DNA of 64,000 nt from Agrobacterium fabrum str. C58. Its GTDB lineage: Bacteria; Pseudomonadota; Alphaproteobacteria; Rhizobiales; Rhizobiaceae. A program made the position numbers and the translations under genes. The DNA lies in assembly GCF_000092025.1 (NCBI RefSeq), contig NC_003062.2, positions 1,176,001 to 1,240,000 of the forward strand. Direction: 5' to 3'. The notes beneath the pieces were generated by a model. The model did not search any database. It worked only from the letters and a program-made list of their open reading frames with translations, and was not told where the DNA came from. This document shows, piece after piece, positions 7,301-14,586 of the stretch (positions are counted from its first letter, which is position 1; each line of letters starts with the position of its first letter).

Positions 7301-7320
7301 ATCAATCCACATGTGGAAAG
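7301..7320 (+). repeat. Intercistronic repeat GATCAATCCAC..GTGGAAA, copy 2
   Basis: GATCAATCCACATGTGGAAA follows the ardA stop and repeats the block after the polymerase gene (2875). The central palindrome changes from TCCACTAGTGGA to TCCACATGTGGA, which keeps pairing. It abuts hammerhead 2. Confidence 0.55.
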
Positions 7321-7323
7321 TAA

Positions 7324-7391
7324 TGCGAAACCGGGTGTCGCTTCGGCTGGCCTCCGGTCGTCCTAGGGTCGCGCCTAGGGCCTGATGAGCA
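7324..7391 (+). ncRNA. Hammerhead ribozyme, type II, copy 2
   Basis: GAAA is at 7327-7330. Stem III pairs CCGG (7331-7334) with CCGG (7354-7357) and its distal part carries a UUCG loop (7342-7345 region). The GUC cleavage triplet ends at C7359. Stem I GTCCTAGG/CCTAGGGC (7360-7367 with 7374-7381) is identical to copy 1. CUGAUGA is at 7382-7388. Stem II GCA/TGC (7389-7391 with 7324-7326) differs from copy 1 (GCT/AGC) by a compensatory change. A 36-base block (7355-7390) is identical to 6415-6450. It sits between ardA and the next gene. Confidence 0.88.
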
Positions 7392-7410
7392 GCGCACGAA
7401 AGGAAATCCA

Positions 7411-7728
7411 ATGTCACCCACTATTGAGTTTCGCGGCACCTATGGGACGTTCAAGGTGGACGCGCTCTCGGGCCTCGTGGTCGAACAGTCGCCAGACTGG
7501 GACGAGATCAACGCGGAAGGCGGTCCCGGCTACACGGACATCATCAAGGTCGATCTGGCCGAGCGCCGCGCATGGTACGCCGCAAGGGGTGTCCAACTCC
7601 CCGAAATCCAGCCGGACGGTGACATTCTGGATGTCGCGTTTTGGGACCAAGACTTGACCTATTGCAGCGCCGAGGACGATTGGCGGGAAGAGATCATGTT
7701 GGCCCGGTATGGGGCAGACGCAGCATGA
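7411..7728 (+). CDS. Phage accessory protein, unknown
   Basis: A 105-residue acidic protein (MSPTIEFRGTYGTFKVDALS...) not assigned to a family. It begins at ATG 7411 with AAAGGAAA upstream and lies about 50 bases after the predicted cleavage point of hammerhead 2. The N-terminal half looks like a beta-rich fold, the C-terminal half (AEDDWREEIMLARYG) helical. Acidic small proteins next to ardA are often counter-defence factors, but this is only context. Confidence 0.6.
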   Translation: MSPTIEFRGTYGTFKVDALSGLVVEQSPDWDEINAEGGPGYTDIIKVDLAERRAWYAARGVQLPEIQPDGDILDVAFWDQDLTYCSAEDDWREEIMLARYGADAA

Positions 7729-7817
7729 CATTCGACGCCAGCCTCTTCCTGCTTTTCATGGGCTGGAGCGCGCTGACCCTCGGGTGCGCCGTCTGGTTCT
7801 CCAAACAATCCAACTGA
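7725..7817 (+). CDS. 30-residue single-pass membrane peptide
   Basis: The frame ATG 7725 to TGA 7817 overlaps the previous stop as ATGA, a coupling arrangement. The peptide (MTFDASLFLLFMGWSALTLG then CAVWFSKQSN) is one hydrophobic segment with a short basic end, as in small phage lysis or membrane peptides. Its stop is two bases before hammerhead 3 begins. Confidence 0.5.
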   Translation: MTFDASLFLLFMGWSALTLGCAVWFSKQSN

Positions 7818-7818
7818 T

Positions 7819-7877
7819 ACCGAAACCGGCTCCCTAGGGTCGGTCGTGGGGCTTGGCATGCCCCGCCTGATGATGGT
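7819..7877 (+). ncRNA. Hammerhead ribozyme-like RNA, copy 3 (diverged)
   Basis: GAAA is at 7822-7825. Stem III pairs 7826-7832 with 7837-7843 around a four-base loop. The GUC triplet ends at C7845. Stem I pairs GTGGGGC (7846-7852) with GCCCCGC (7860-7866), with a G-U pair at the same place as in copies 1 and 2 although its sequence differs. CUGAUGA is at 7867-7873. Stem II GGT/ACC (7875-7877 with 7819-7821) is separated from the core by one extra U (7874), which may slow cleavage. The stem changes with a fixed core argue for structural selection. Confidence 0.72.
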
Positions 7878-7898
7878 TGCCATTCCCGGAGATCAACA

Positions 7899-8000
7899 TT
7901 GACCCAAACACCATTTCTCGCTTGGTGGCGCTCAACATGCCCCATGTCGCCCCTTGGTGATGCTCATGCAGCCTACCGGCTTGCCCGAGGTGGCGCATGA
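7899..8000 (+). CDS. 33-residue phage peptide, unknown
   Basis: The frame runs from TTG 7899 to TGA 8000 (MTQTPFLAWWRSTCPMSPLG then DAHAAYRLARGGA), with CGGAGA nine bases upstream. Its stop overlaps the next start as ATGA. It lies 50 bases after the cleavage point of hammerhead 3, like the gene after hammerhead 2. No family recognised. Confidence 0.4.
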   Translation: MTQTPFLAWWRSTCPMSPLGDAHAAYRLARGGA

Positions 8001-8128
8001 ACGACATCACGGCATCGGGGCGTTTCCGCAAGTGGCGCGTTCGTCGCCGCAAGCGGTTCACGCTGGTCTATTTCATCGACTGCATGACCGGCCAACTGGT
8101 CGGCTTTCACGCTCCGGCGCATAATTGA
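7997..8128 (+). CDS. 43-residue basic phage peptide, unknown
   Basis: ATG 7997 to TGA 8128, coupled by ATGA to the frame before it. The N-terminal half is very basic (RFRKWRVRRRKRFTLVYFID) and the rest is CMTGQLVGFHAPAHN. Nucleic-acid binding is possible from charge alone. Function unknown. Confidence 0.45.
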   Translation: MNDITASGRFRKWRVRRRKRFTLVYFIDCMTGQLVGFHAPAHN

Positions 8129-8129
8129 T

Positions 8130-8154
8130 GATCGGGCTGGCCTAATGCCCGATC
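8130..8154 (+). terminator. Stem-loop after the accessory gene block
   Basis: GATCGGGC (8130-8137) pairs perfectly with GCCCGATC (8147-8154), loop of 9, immediately after the stop at 8128. There is no U tract, so a factor-dependent or phage-polymerase stop, or a stability hairpin, is more likely than a classic intrinsic terminator. Confidence 0.45.
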
Positions 8155-8273
8155 TGGAGTTGGTTCTATAAAAAAGTCGGTAGCACGGGAAAAAAGGGCT
8201 GGACAACACGGCCTCTCGGCGGTCTATCCATGAGCGGGTAGATTTTCACCGGCGACATGACAGGAGAGGCCCC

Positions 8274-8741
8274 GTGACGACCACTACTGAAACGACCAAG
8301 CGCGATGCAGCTTTCACAGTGTCTCGCGTCATCAATATGCTCCGAACCCTAAGCCCTGATATGCCGATGCAGCAAGCGGACGTTCTGTTTCAGGTCGTTC
8401 TCTATCCGGGCCTCACCATGGCCGATATCTGCAAGAGAACCGGACTGTCTCAATCCTCGGTCTCGCGCAACGTCTCTGCCATGTCAAAATTCCATCGCCT
8501 CGGGAAGCCGGGGCTGGACCTTGTGGAAGCTGTCATCGACCCTCGGGAACCCCGGCGTCGTCTGATATTCCTCACAACTCACGGCAAGGCATTCATCACG
8601 AAATTGCTCCGCAACGTCGATGCAGAATATTCGGTCGATAAGGAAACGGATGCTCGCCTTGAGATCGAGCGTATGCACGAAGAGGCAATGGCCAAGGAAG
8701 AAACCAGCTCGACCCGTGGACGCGCAAAGCGGCCTCAGTAA
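8274..8741 (+). CDS. MarR-like winged-helix regulator
   Basis: A 155-residue DNA-binding protein. Residues about 30-110 form a winged helix: QADVLFQVVLYPGLTMADIC then KRTGLSQSSVSRNVSAM is the recognition-helix region, followed by a wing (LDLVEAVIDPREPRRRLIFLT). The start is GTG 8274 with AGGAG upstream. The last 20 residues are basic. Lying alone between the accessory block and the integrase, it is the best candidate for the prophage control protein, but no operator can be named. Confidence 0.75.
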   Translation: MTTTTETTKRDAAFTVSRVINMLRTLSPDMPMQQADVLFQVVLYPGLTMADICKRTGLSQSSVSRNVSAMSKFHRLGKPGLDLVEAVIDPREPRRRLIFLTTHGKAFITKLLRNVDAEYSVDKETDARLEIERMHEEAMAKEETSSTRGRAKRPQ

Positions 8742-8746
8742 GTAGC

Positions 8747-8830
8747 TGGTGCCCGCAGCCGGACTTGAACCGGCAAGCCAGAGGCGGCGCATTTTAAGTG
8801 CGATGTGTTTACCAATTTCACCATGCGGGC
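8747..8830 (-). tRNA. Phage-encoded tRNA-Leu(UAA)
   Basis: Read on the minus strand the 84 bases fold as a class II tRNA: acceptor GCCCGCA/TGCGGGC, anticodon stem CGCA/TGCG with loop CTTAAAA (anticodon TAA), a variable arm, T arm GCCGG/CCGGC, discriminator A and an encoded CCA (8747-8749). It is the same isoacceptor as the chromosomal gene used as attachment site, but clearly different in sequence. It lies between the regulator and the integrase on the opposite strand. Confidence 0.95.
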
Positions 8831-8884
8831 GGCTGCTTCTCGGTATGCCGGATGCATTCCCATGTCAACTTGAAGGAGAGCTAA

Positions 8885-10051
8885 ATGGCGAAGAAACGTG
8901 GTTCCTCTTGGGAAGGAACCGTAACTCATAAAGGCGCTCGGCACCGCCGCAGCTTCGCAACAGAAAGCGAAGCAGAACTTTGGGAACTCGACAGTAAGGC
9001 GAAGCTCATCAGGGGCGAACCGATCGACATGGGTGAGAAGGCCGCGAAGCGTAGGGGAGACCTCCCGTACACGCTCGGGGAGCTGGTCCAGCACGTTTAT
9101 GAGACCCACTGGGCACCAATGCCCTCGGGTGCAAAGCAGCTCATCAACGCGAACCTTATCGTTGCTGAGATCGGCGCAAATCTCCCAGTCGCAAAACTGG
9201 GGAAAGCTGACGTTGACCGCGCTCGTTCAAAGCTGCTGGCGGCTGGCAACGCTCCGGGGACAGTGAACCGGAAGGTCGCGGCTCTTTCCAAATGCCTCTC
9301 AGAAGCCGAGGACTTGGGCATCATCGAGCGAAAGCCGAAGTGCAACAAGTACAAGGAGAGCGAACACCGGGTTCGTCGCTTCACACCGGACGAGGAGAAG
9401 AAGACGCTCGCGTTCTTTGATCGCATCGGGCACCAAGACATGGCCGATTACACCGTCCTATCTCTGGACACCGGCATGCGCCAAAGCGAAGTCTTATCTC
9501 TCCATTTCGAGGACATCCAGAATGGCCGTGTGACCGTTTGGGGTGTGGGCGCAACCGGGCAGCGTACCAAGTCCGGCAAGAGCCGCACCGTGCCTCTGAC
9601 AGCTCGTGCCCAGGCGGTCTTTGATCGTCGCCGCGAATACACCGAGGGCAAGGCGGTGTTTCCGAGCCTCTCCAAAAACTCGGTCGCGCATTACTGGGGT
9701 CGTCTCTCGGAGGCGCTCAATCTGGAAAGCGACAAGCAATTCGTGCCGCATATCCTTCGTCATGAGTTCTGCTCAAGACTTGCTTCTAACGGTGAGAACG
9801 CTGCTGCCATCCAGAAGCTCGCAGGCCATGCAACACTGCTGGTCACCCAGCGCTATGTGCACCTCTTCGGTGATGAGCTGGATGATGTCATTGGTCGCAT
9901 GGAAAAGAAGGAAACTCTCGCCGGTAACCGTGCCACAACGGTCATCGTAGACGAGATTGAGACGGACACCCAAGCGCTCGCCCAGCTACTCTCGCAGTTG
10001 CCACAAGATCAGCTCAAGGCGATCTTTAAGACTGTGATTTCAGCGTCTTAA
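8885..10051 (+). CDS. int: Tyrosine recombinase (phage integrase)
   Basis: A 388-residue integrase that would recombine attP with the tRNA-Leu gene. An N-terminal arm-binding region (KRGSSWEGTVTHKGARHRRS) and SAM-like core-binding domain precede the catalytic domain. Catalytic residues are visible: Arg in LDTGMRQSEVLSL (about 199), Lys in the TKSGKSRTVPL strand, His and Arg in HILRHEF (about 288-291), His in LAGHA (about 315) and Tyr in QRYVHL (about 323). The start ATG 8885 follows AAGGAGAG. It ends 145 bp from attR. It appears intact. Confidence 0.95.
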   Translation: MAKKRGSSWEGTVTHKGARHRRSFATESEAELWELDSKAKLIRGEPIDMGEKAAKRRGDLPYTLGELVQHVYETHWAPMPSGAKQLINANLIVAEIGANLPVAKLGKADVDRARSKLLAAGNAPGTVNRKVAALSKCLSEAEDLGIIERKPKCNKYKESEHRVRRFTPDEEKKTLAFFDRIGHQDMADYTVLSLDTGMRQSEVLSLHFEDIQNGRVTVWGVGATGQRTKSGKSRTVPLTARAQAVFDRRREYTEGKAVFPSLSKNSVAHYWGRLSEALNLESDKQFVPHILRHEFCSRLASNGENAAAIQKLAGHATLLVTQRYVHLFGDELDDVIGRMEKKETLAGNRATTVIVDEIETDTQALAQLLSQLPQDQLKAIFKTVISAS

Positions 10052-10196
10052 GCCGCACACTGGAAATAATCTTCGTGTGCGTCTTGTGGCTGATGTCGTG
10101 GCCACGCCCTACCTCTCACGACAAGTATAGGCTTCGGGCGTAGCTAAAACCGGAGCGTTATCAACGGCTTGATCAGACAGTATCGTCACCCAAGGG

Positions 10197-10252
10197 GACT
10201 TAAAATCTGCCGACCATTGGTCTTGCGGGTTCAAGTCCCGCCGTCCGCACCA
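10197..10252 (+). repeat. attR: 3' part of chromosomal tRNA-Leu(UAA)
   Basis: GACTTAAAATCTGCC opens the 3' half of a tRNA-Leu gene, continuing through the variable arm, T arm GCGGG/CCCGC, acceptor strand CGTCCGC, discriminator A and CCA (10250-10252). Upstream bases (CAAGGG) do not complete the anticodon stem, so the crossover lies at or near the anticodon loop. The 5' part and a restored full gene should be at attL, left of the window. Confidence 0.85.
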
Positions 10253-10421
10253 CCTTCATCCACAACAGAGTGCGCCCGTTCAACGCAGATGCGGCGAGGA
10301 CAGATCGCCAGGGCGTGATTGCTATTCGGCTTCAGTTGCCTTCACTCCCAATGCAGCGCCCAAAAAATAAGCCTGCTCAATCAAGCGGCACATTTCTTCG
10401 AAAATCACCCAAAAGAACCTC

Positions 10422-10452
10422 TTGACCTTGCCACGATGGGAAGCCCTATCTT
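10422..10452 (+). promoter_or_regulatory. HmrR/CueR-type copper promoter of actP
   Basis: A -35 TTGACC (10422-10427) and -10 TATCTT (10447-10452) are 19 bp apart, the long spacing typical of MerR-family activated promoters. The spacer holds the imperfect dyad CTTGCC-ACGAT-GGGAAG. This is the layout of Cu(I)-responsive CueR/HmrR sites. The hmrR gene is the third gene of the same cluster. Between attR and this site (10253-10421) I see no gene. Confidence 0.8.
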
Positions 10453-10478
10453 TTTTTTAACACAAGAAAAGAGGGGTC

Positions 10479-12989
10479 ATGCGCATGTCACAAATGGAGA
10501 TCCGGGCCAGTCATCAGATTGCGATCGACGGCATGACCTGCGCCTCCTGTGTGGGTCGTGTGGAGAAGGCGATCGCCAGGGTGCCGGGCGTTTTGAAGGC
10601 CTCGGTCAATCTTGCGACGGAGCGTGCCGATATCTCCTTTTCCGGACCACCTGATGTGCCCGCCGTGATTGCCGCTGTACGGCATGCGGGTTATGGCGTC
10701 GAAGAAAAAACCGTCGAACTCGATATTGAAGGCATGACCTGCGCCTCCTGCGTCGGACGTGTCGAAAAGGCGCTGAAGGCTGTTTCCGGCGTTTCCGATG
10801 CAAGCGTCAATCTTGCGACCGAGCGCGCCGCCATTCGTGTGGCGGGCAATGCCGCTTCCGCCGCCACTCTGGCGGAGGCGATCAAGCGGGCGGGCTATCA
10901 GGCGAAAGAGATCGTCGCCGACAAAGCCGGCGATGCGGAACAGGACAGGCGCGCAGCGGACATGCGCAGTCTGAAAATCAGCCTTGCCGTCGCCGTTGTC
11001 CTGACATTGCCGGTCTTCGTGCTGGAAATGGGTTCGCACCTGGTGCCTGCCATCCATGATTTCGTCATGGAAACGGTCGGCATGCGGAAAAGCTGGTATC
11101 TGCAATTCGTACTGACCACGCTGGTCCTATTCGGGCCCGGCCTGCGCTTCTTCAAGAAGGGCATACCCGCCCTTATGAGGCTCGCGCCGGACATGAATTC
11201 GCTTGTGGTGCTGGGCACTGCCGCCGCCTGGGGATTTTCGGTGGTCGCGACCTTCCTGCCCGAAATCCTGCCGCGCGGCACGGCCAATGTCTATTATGAG
11301 GCCGCGGCGGTCATCGTCACGCTGATCCTGCTCGGCCGTTTCCTTGAAGCGCGCGCCAAAGGCCGCACCAGCGAGGCGATAAAGCGGCTCGTCGGTCTTC
11401 AGGCCAAGTCGGCCCGCGTGCTGCGCGACGGCGAAACCATCGATGTGCCTCTTCAGGACGTGCGAACGGGCGATGTGATCGTCGTTCGCCCCGGCGAGAA
11501 AGTGCCGGTCGACGGTCTGGTTCTCAACGGATCTTCTTATGTCGATGAATCGATGATCACGGGTGAGCCGGTTCCGGTTACCAAGACCGAGGGTTCCGAG
11601 GTCGTCGGTGGCACGGTTAACCGCAATGGCTCCTTCACCTTCCGCGCCACCAAGGTCGGCAGCGATACGCTGATCGCGCAGATCATCCGCATGGTAGAAG
11701 AAGCGCAGGCCGACAAGCTGCCCATTCAGGCGCTGGTGGACAAGGTGACCAACTGGTTCGTGCCAGCCGTGATGCTGGCGGCACTTGTCACCTTCGCCGT
11801 CTGGTTCGTCTTTGGACCCGATCCGGCCTTGACCTTCGCGCTCGTCAACGCGGTTGCGGTTCTCATCATCGCCTGTCCCTGCGCCATGGGCCTTGCCACG
11901 CCGACGTCGATCATGGTCGGCACCGGTCGCGCCGCCGAAATGGGCGTGCTGTTCCGGCGCGGCGATGCGCTCCAGACGCTGCGTGACGCCGATGTCATCG
12001 CGGTCGACAAGACCGGCACGCTGACACTCGGCAAGCCGAAACTGGTGCATTTTAATACGACCCAGGGTTTCGATGCGGATGAGGTGCTGCGGCTCGTCGC
12101 CTCGCTTGAGAACCGGTCTGAACATCCGATTGCCGAGGCGATCGTCGAGGCTGCAAAACATGGTGGCCTGACGCTTGCCGAAGCTGAAGCTTTCGAGGCG
12201 ACCCCCGGCTTCGGTGTCGCGGCGACGGTCGATGGTCGCAGGGTAGAGGCGGGTGCTGACCGGTTCATGGTGAAACTCGGTTATGATGTCGGGGCCTTTG
12301 CCACGGATGCCGAGCGGATGGGCAGGGAAGGGCAGTCGCCGCTTTATGCCGCCGTCGATGGCCGGCTGGCCGCGATCATCGCCGTTGCCGATCCCATCAA
12401 GCAGACGACACCCGAGGCGATTGCGGCGCTGCATGCGCTGGGCCTCAAGGTCACGATGATCACGGGTGACAATCGCCGCACGGCGGAAGCCATTGCCCGT
12501 CGCCTCGGCATTGACGAGGTGGTGGCCGAAGTGTTGCCCGACGGCAAGGTTGAGGCGGTCAAGAGGCTAGCCGCCGGCGGGCGACGGGTCGCCTTTGTCG
12601 GGGACGGCATCAATGATGCGCCGGCGCTTGCCGCAGCCGATGTCGGGCTTGCCATCGGCACGGGCACGGATGTCGCGATTGAAAGTGCCGACGTGGTGCT
12701 GATGTCCGGCGATCTGCGCGGTGTTGCCAACGCGATTGCTCTCTCCAAGGCGACGATCCGCAATATCCGCCAGAATCTCTTCTGGGCCTTCGCTTACAAT
12801 GCCGCGCTTGTTCCCGTGGCGGCCGGCATATTGTATCCTGTCAACGGCGTTCTGCTGTCGCCAGTCCTTGCTGCCGGAGCCATGGCGCTTTCCAGCGTCT
12901 TCGTATTGACGAATGCGCTGCGTCTTAAAAGCTTCCGTGCACCGCTGGTGGACAGATCGTCCGACCTGCAGCTCGCAGCGGCGGAATAG
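10479..12989 (+). CDS. actP: Copper-exporting P1B-type ATPase
   Basis: An 836-residue inner-membrane pump that exports Cu(I) at the cost of ATP. Two N-terminal heavy-metal domains each carry GMTCASC (residues about 18-24 and 85-91). Then come the membrane helices, the actuator loop TGEP, the metal-channel CPC motif ([13 protein letters not shown], about 466), the phosphorylation site DKTGTLT (about 509), the nucleotide-binding SEHP and the hinge [10 protein letters not shown] (about 707). Length and motifs fit a complete copA/actP. It is preceded by the HmrR-type promoter and followed 9 bases later by a reductase gene. Confidence 0.95.
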   Translation: MRMSQMEIRASHQIAIDGMTCASCVGRVEKAIARVPGVLKASVNLATERADISFSGPPDVPAVIAAVRHAGYGVEEKTVELDIEGMTCASCVGRVEKALKAVSGVSDASVNLATERAAIRVAGNAASAATLAEAIKRAGYQAKEIVADKAGDAEQDRRAADMRSLKISLAVAVVLTLPVFVLEMGSHLVPAIHDFVMETVGMRKSWYLQFVLTTLVLFGPGLRFFKKGIPALMRLAPDMNSLVVLGTAAAWGFSVVATFLPEILPRGTANVYYEAAAVIVTLILLGRFLEARAKGRTSEAIKRLVGLQAKSARVLRDGETIDVPLQDVRTGDVIVVRPGEKVPVDGLVLNGSSYVDESMITGEPVPVTKTEGSEVVGGTVNRNGSFTFRATKVGSDTLIAQIIRMVEEAQADKLPIQALVDKVTNWFVPAVMLAALVTFAVWFVFGPDPALTFALVNAVAVLIIACPCAMGLATPTSIMVGTGRAAEMGVLFRRGDALQTLRDADVIAVDKTGTLTLGKPKLVHFNTTQGFDADEVLRLVASLENRSEHPIAEAIVEAAKHGGLTLAEAEAFEATPGFGVAATVDGRRVEAGADRFMVKLGYDVGAFATDAERMGREGQSPLYAAVDGRLAAIIAVADPIKQTTPEAIAALHALGLKVTMITGDNRRTAEAIARRLGIDEVVAEVLPDGKVEAVKRLAAGGRRVAFVGDGINDAPALAAADVGLAIGTGTDVAIESADVVLMSGDLRGVANAIALSKATIRNIRQNLFWAFAYNAALVPVAAGILYPVNGVLLSPVLAAGAMALSSVFVLTNALRLKSFRAPLVDRSSDLQLAAAE

Positions 12990-12998
12990 GAGGCGGAT

Positions 12999-14012
12999 GT
13001 GGTGATGCCTGGCAACACAATCTATCTGCCACAGATCGGCCGCAGCATCATGGCGGCTGAGGGTGAGACCGTGCTTCAGGCCGCGCTCGCCGCCGGCATT
13101 GCCTATCCGCGTGGCTGTCGCATGGGTCGCTGCGGCGCCTGCAAATCGCACCTCATCTCCGGTGAGATCGATCTTCTCAAGCATACACCGTTCTCATTGA
13201 CCGAAGAGGAAAAGGCAGAAGGCCTCACTCTTGCCTGCCGCGCCGTGCCCGCGAGCGACGTGACGATCGGCTGGCTCGACGGCGAGGATGAATTTGCCGA
13301 TATCCCGACCGGCCGTTTCGAGGGTGTGGTTGAGGAAGCGGTGGATGCGACCCATGATATCAAGCTCATCCGCATCAGGCTCGAGGATCGCGCGCAGTTC
13401 ACCTTCAAACCCGGGCAATATGTGCGCCTGCTTTATCCGGACTCTTCGCCGCGCGATTATTCGATCGCGAGCAGGGTGGACGAGGAGCTGATTGAATTTC
13501 ACATCCGGCATGTTCCCGGCGGTATGACGAGCGGCCGCATCTTCTCGCTCGCCAGGGCGGGTGATCCCGTCACGATCGTGGGGCCTTTTGGCTCCTCCTT
13601 CCTGCGGGAAAAACATTGCGGACCGATCCTCGGTATTGCCGGCGGCTCGGGGCTTGCCCCCGTAAAGGCCGTGGTCGAAGCGGCGCTCGCAACCGGCCGT
13701 GAACGCCCGGTTCACGTCTATTTCGGCGCCCGCGCCGAGCGCGACCTTTATATGCTCGACCGTTTTCAGGACCTCACCACCCGGCACGGCAATCTGAGCT
13801 TCGTTCCGGTTCTCTCGAATGAGGACCATGCCAATATCCGTCGCGGTTATGTCGGCGCCGCGGTGGCGGATGATTTCGACGATCTCGATGGCTGGAAAGC
13901 CTATATTGCCGGCCCGCCGGCCATGATCGAGGCAACGGTGCCGCAGCTGCTGGCGCGCGGCATGCGGACGGCCGACATTCATGCGGATGTATTTTTCACC
14001 CCGGAAAGATAG
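12999..14012 (+). CDS. 2Fe-2S / FAD-NAD(P)H oxidoreductase
   Basis: A 337-residue electron-transfer reductase. The N-terminal plant-type ferredoxin domain shows the cluster ligands GCRMGRCGACKS and LACRAVP. A ferredoxin reductase module follows with RDYSIAS (FAD binding) and GIAGGSGLAPVKAV (NAD(P)H binding). Architecture resembles oxygenase reductases such as phenol hydroxylase component P5. It sits between actP and hmrR, so a copper-linked redox job is likely but not shown. Start GTG 12999 or ATG 13005; AGGAGG lies at 12988-12993. Confidence 0.85.
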   Translation: MVMPGNTIYLPQIGRSIMAAEGETVLQAALAAGIAYPRGCRMGRCGACKSHLISGEIDLLKHTPFSLTEEEKAEGLTLACRAVPASDVTIGWLDGEDEFADIPTGRFEGVVEEAVDATHDIKLIRIRLEDRAQFTFKPGQYVRLLYPDSSPRDYSIASRVDEELIEFHIRHVPGGMTSGRIFSLARAGDPVTIVGPFGSSFLREKHCGPILGIAGGSGLAPVKAVVEAALATGRERPVHVYFGARAERDLYMLDRFQDLTTRHGNLSFVPVLSNEDHANIRRGYVGAAVADDFDDLDGWKAYIAGPPAMIEATVPQLLARGMRTADIHADVFFTPER

Positions 14013-14023
14013 GAGCAGGATCG

Positions 14024-14512
14024 ATGAACATTGGCACAGCCGCCACCGCCTCCGGTGTTTCTGCAAAGATGATTAGGCATTACGAGATGATCGGCCTGAT
14101 CAAATCGGCAAATCGCACGGATTCCGGCTACAGGGTCTATACGGCCAATGATCTGGAAACGCTGCGCTTTATCCGGCGCGGACGCGATCTCGGTTTTTCC
14201 ATCGAAAAGATCAGGCAACTCATGACCCTCTGGCGCGATCCGGGCGGCGCCTCCTGCGATGTCAAACGCATCGTCATGGAACATGTCATCGACCTGGAAG
14301 CGAAGATGGATACGCTGCGGGAAATGGCCGATACGCTCCGGAACCTCGCGACCTATTGCCCTGACAATGGTGAGCCGGAGTGCCCGATCATTCATGACCT
14401 CGCCCATGCGGAAGACCTCGAATTTTCGGCGGTTGCCGTCGTGCCCAAACGCACCGGCATGCTGAAGGGGACATCAGGCCCGGCGATGGATTTACAGCGC
14501 CAGGCGAAATAA
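14024..14512 (+). CDS. hmrR: MerR-family copper-responsive regulator HmrR
   Basis: A 162-residue activator. The N-terminal MerR helix-turn-helix (MNIGTAATASGVSAKMIRHY, then YEMIGLI...GYRVY) is followed by the dimerisation helix and a metal-binding end. Cys in GGASCDVKR and the pair YCPDNGEPECP match the Cu(I)-type CueR/HmrR group. Three genes from the actP promoter it should control; a second matching site lies before copZ at 21004. Probably co-transcribed with actP and the reductase. Confidence 0.9.
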   Translation: MNIGTAATASGVSAKMIRHYEMIGLIKSANRTDSGYRVYTANDLETLRFIRRGRDLGFSIEKIRQLMTLWRDPGGASCDVKRIVMEHVIDLEAKMDTLREMADTLRNLATYCPDNGEPECPIIHDLAHAEDLEFSAVAVVPKRTGMLKGTSGPAMDLQRQAK

Positions 14513-14586
14513 GCCGCCGGTTCCCTTTTGGGGAGCGGGCACCGAATGCAGTGTAAACTGCCAATCTTGATGAAGGAGAGCAGGCC

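Larger units (their letters stand above)
1..10252. mobile_element. T7-like prophage remnant, right part, integrated in tRNA-Leu(UAA)
   Basis: The element runs from before the window to the 3' tRNA-Leu fragment at 10197-10252. Gene order follows T7: RNA polymerase, small early genes, tail fibre, small membrane protein, small terminase fragment, then accessory genes and integrase. DNA polymerase, helicase, capsid, portal, tail tube and large terminase genes are missing, and fused fragments at 3526-3940 and 6090-6371 mark internal deletions. It is therefore probably unable to make particles, although the polymerase and integrase read through intact. No attL is visible. Confidence 0.85.
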
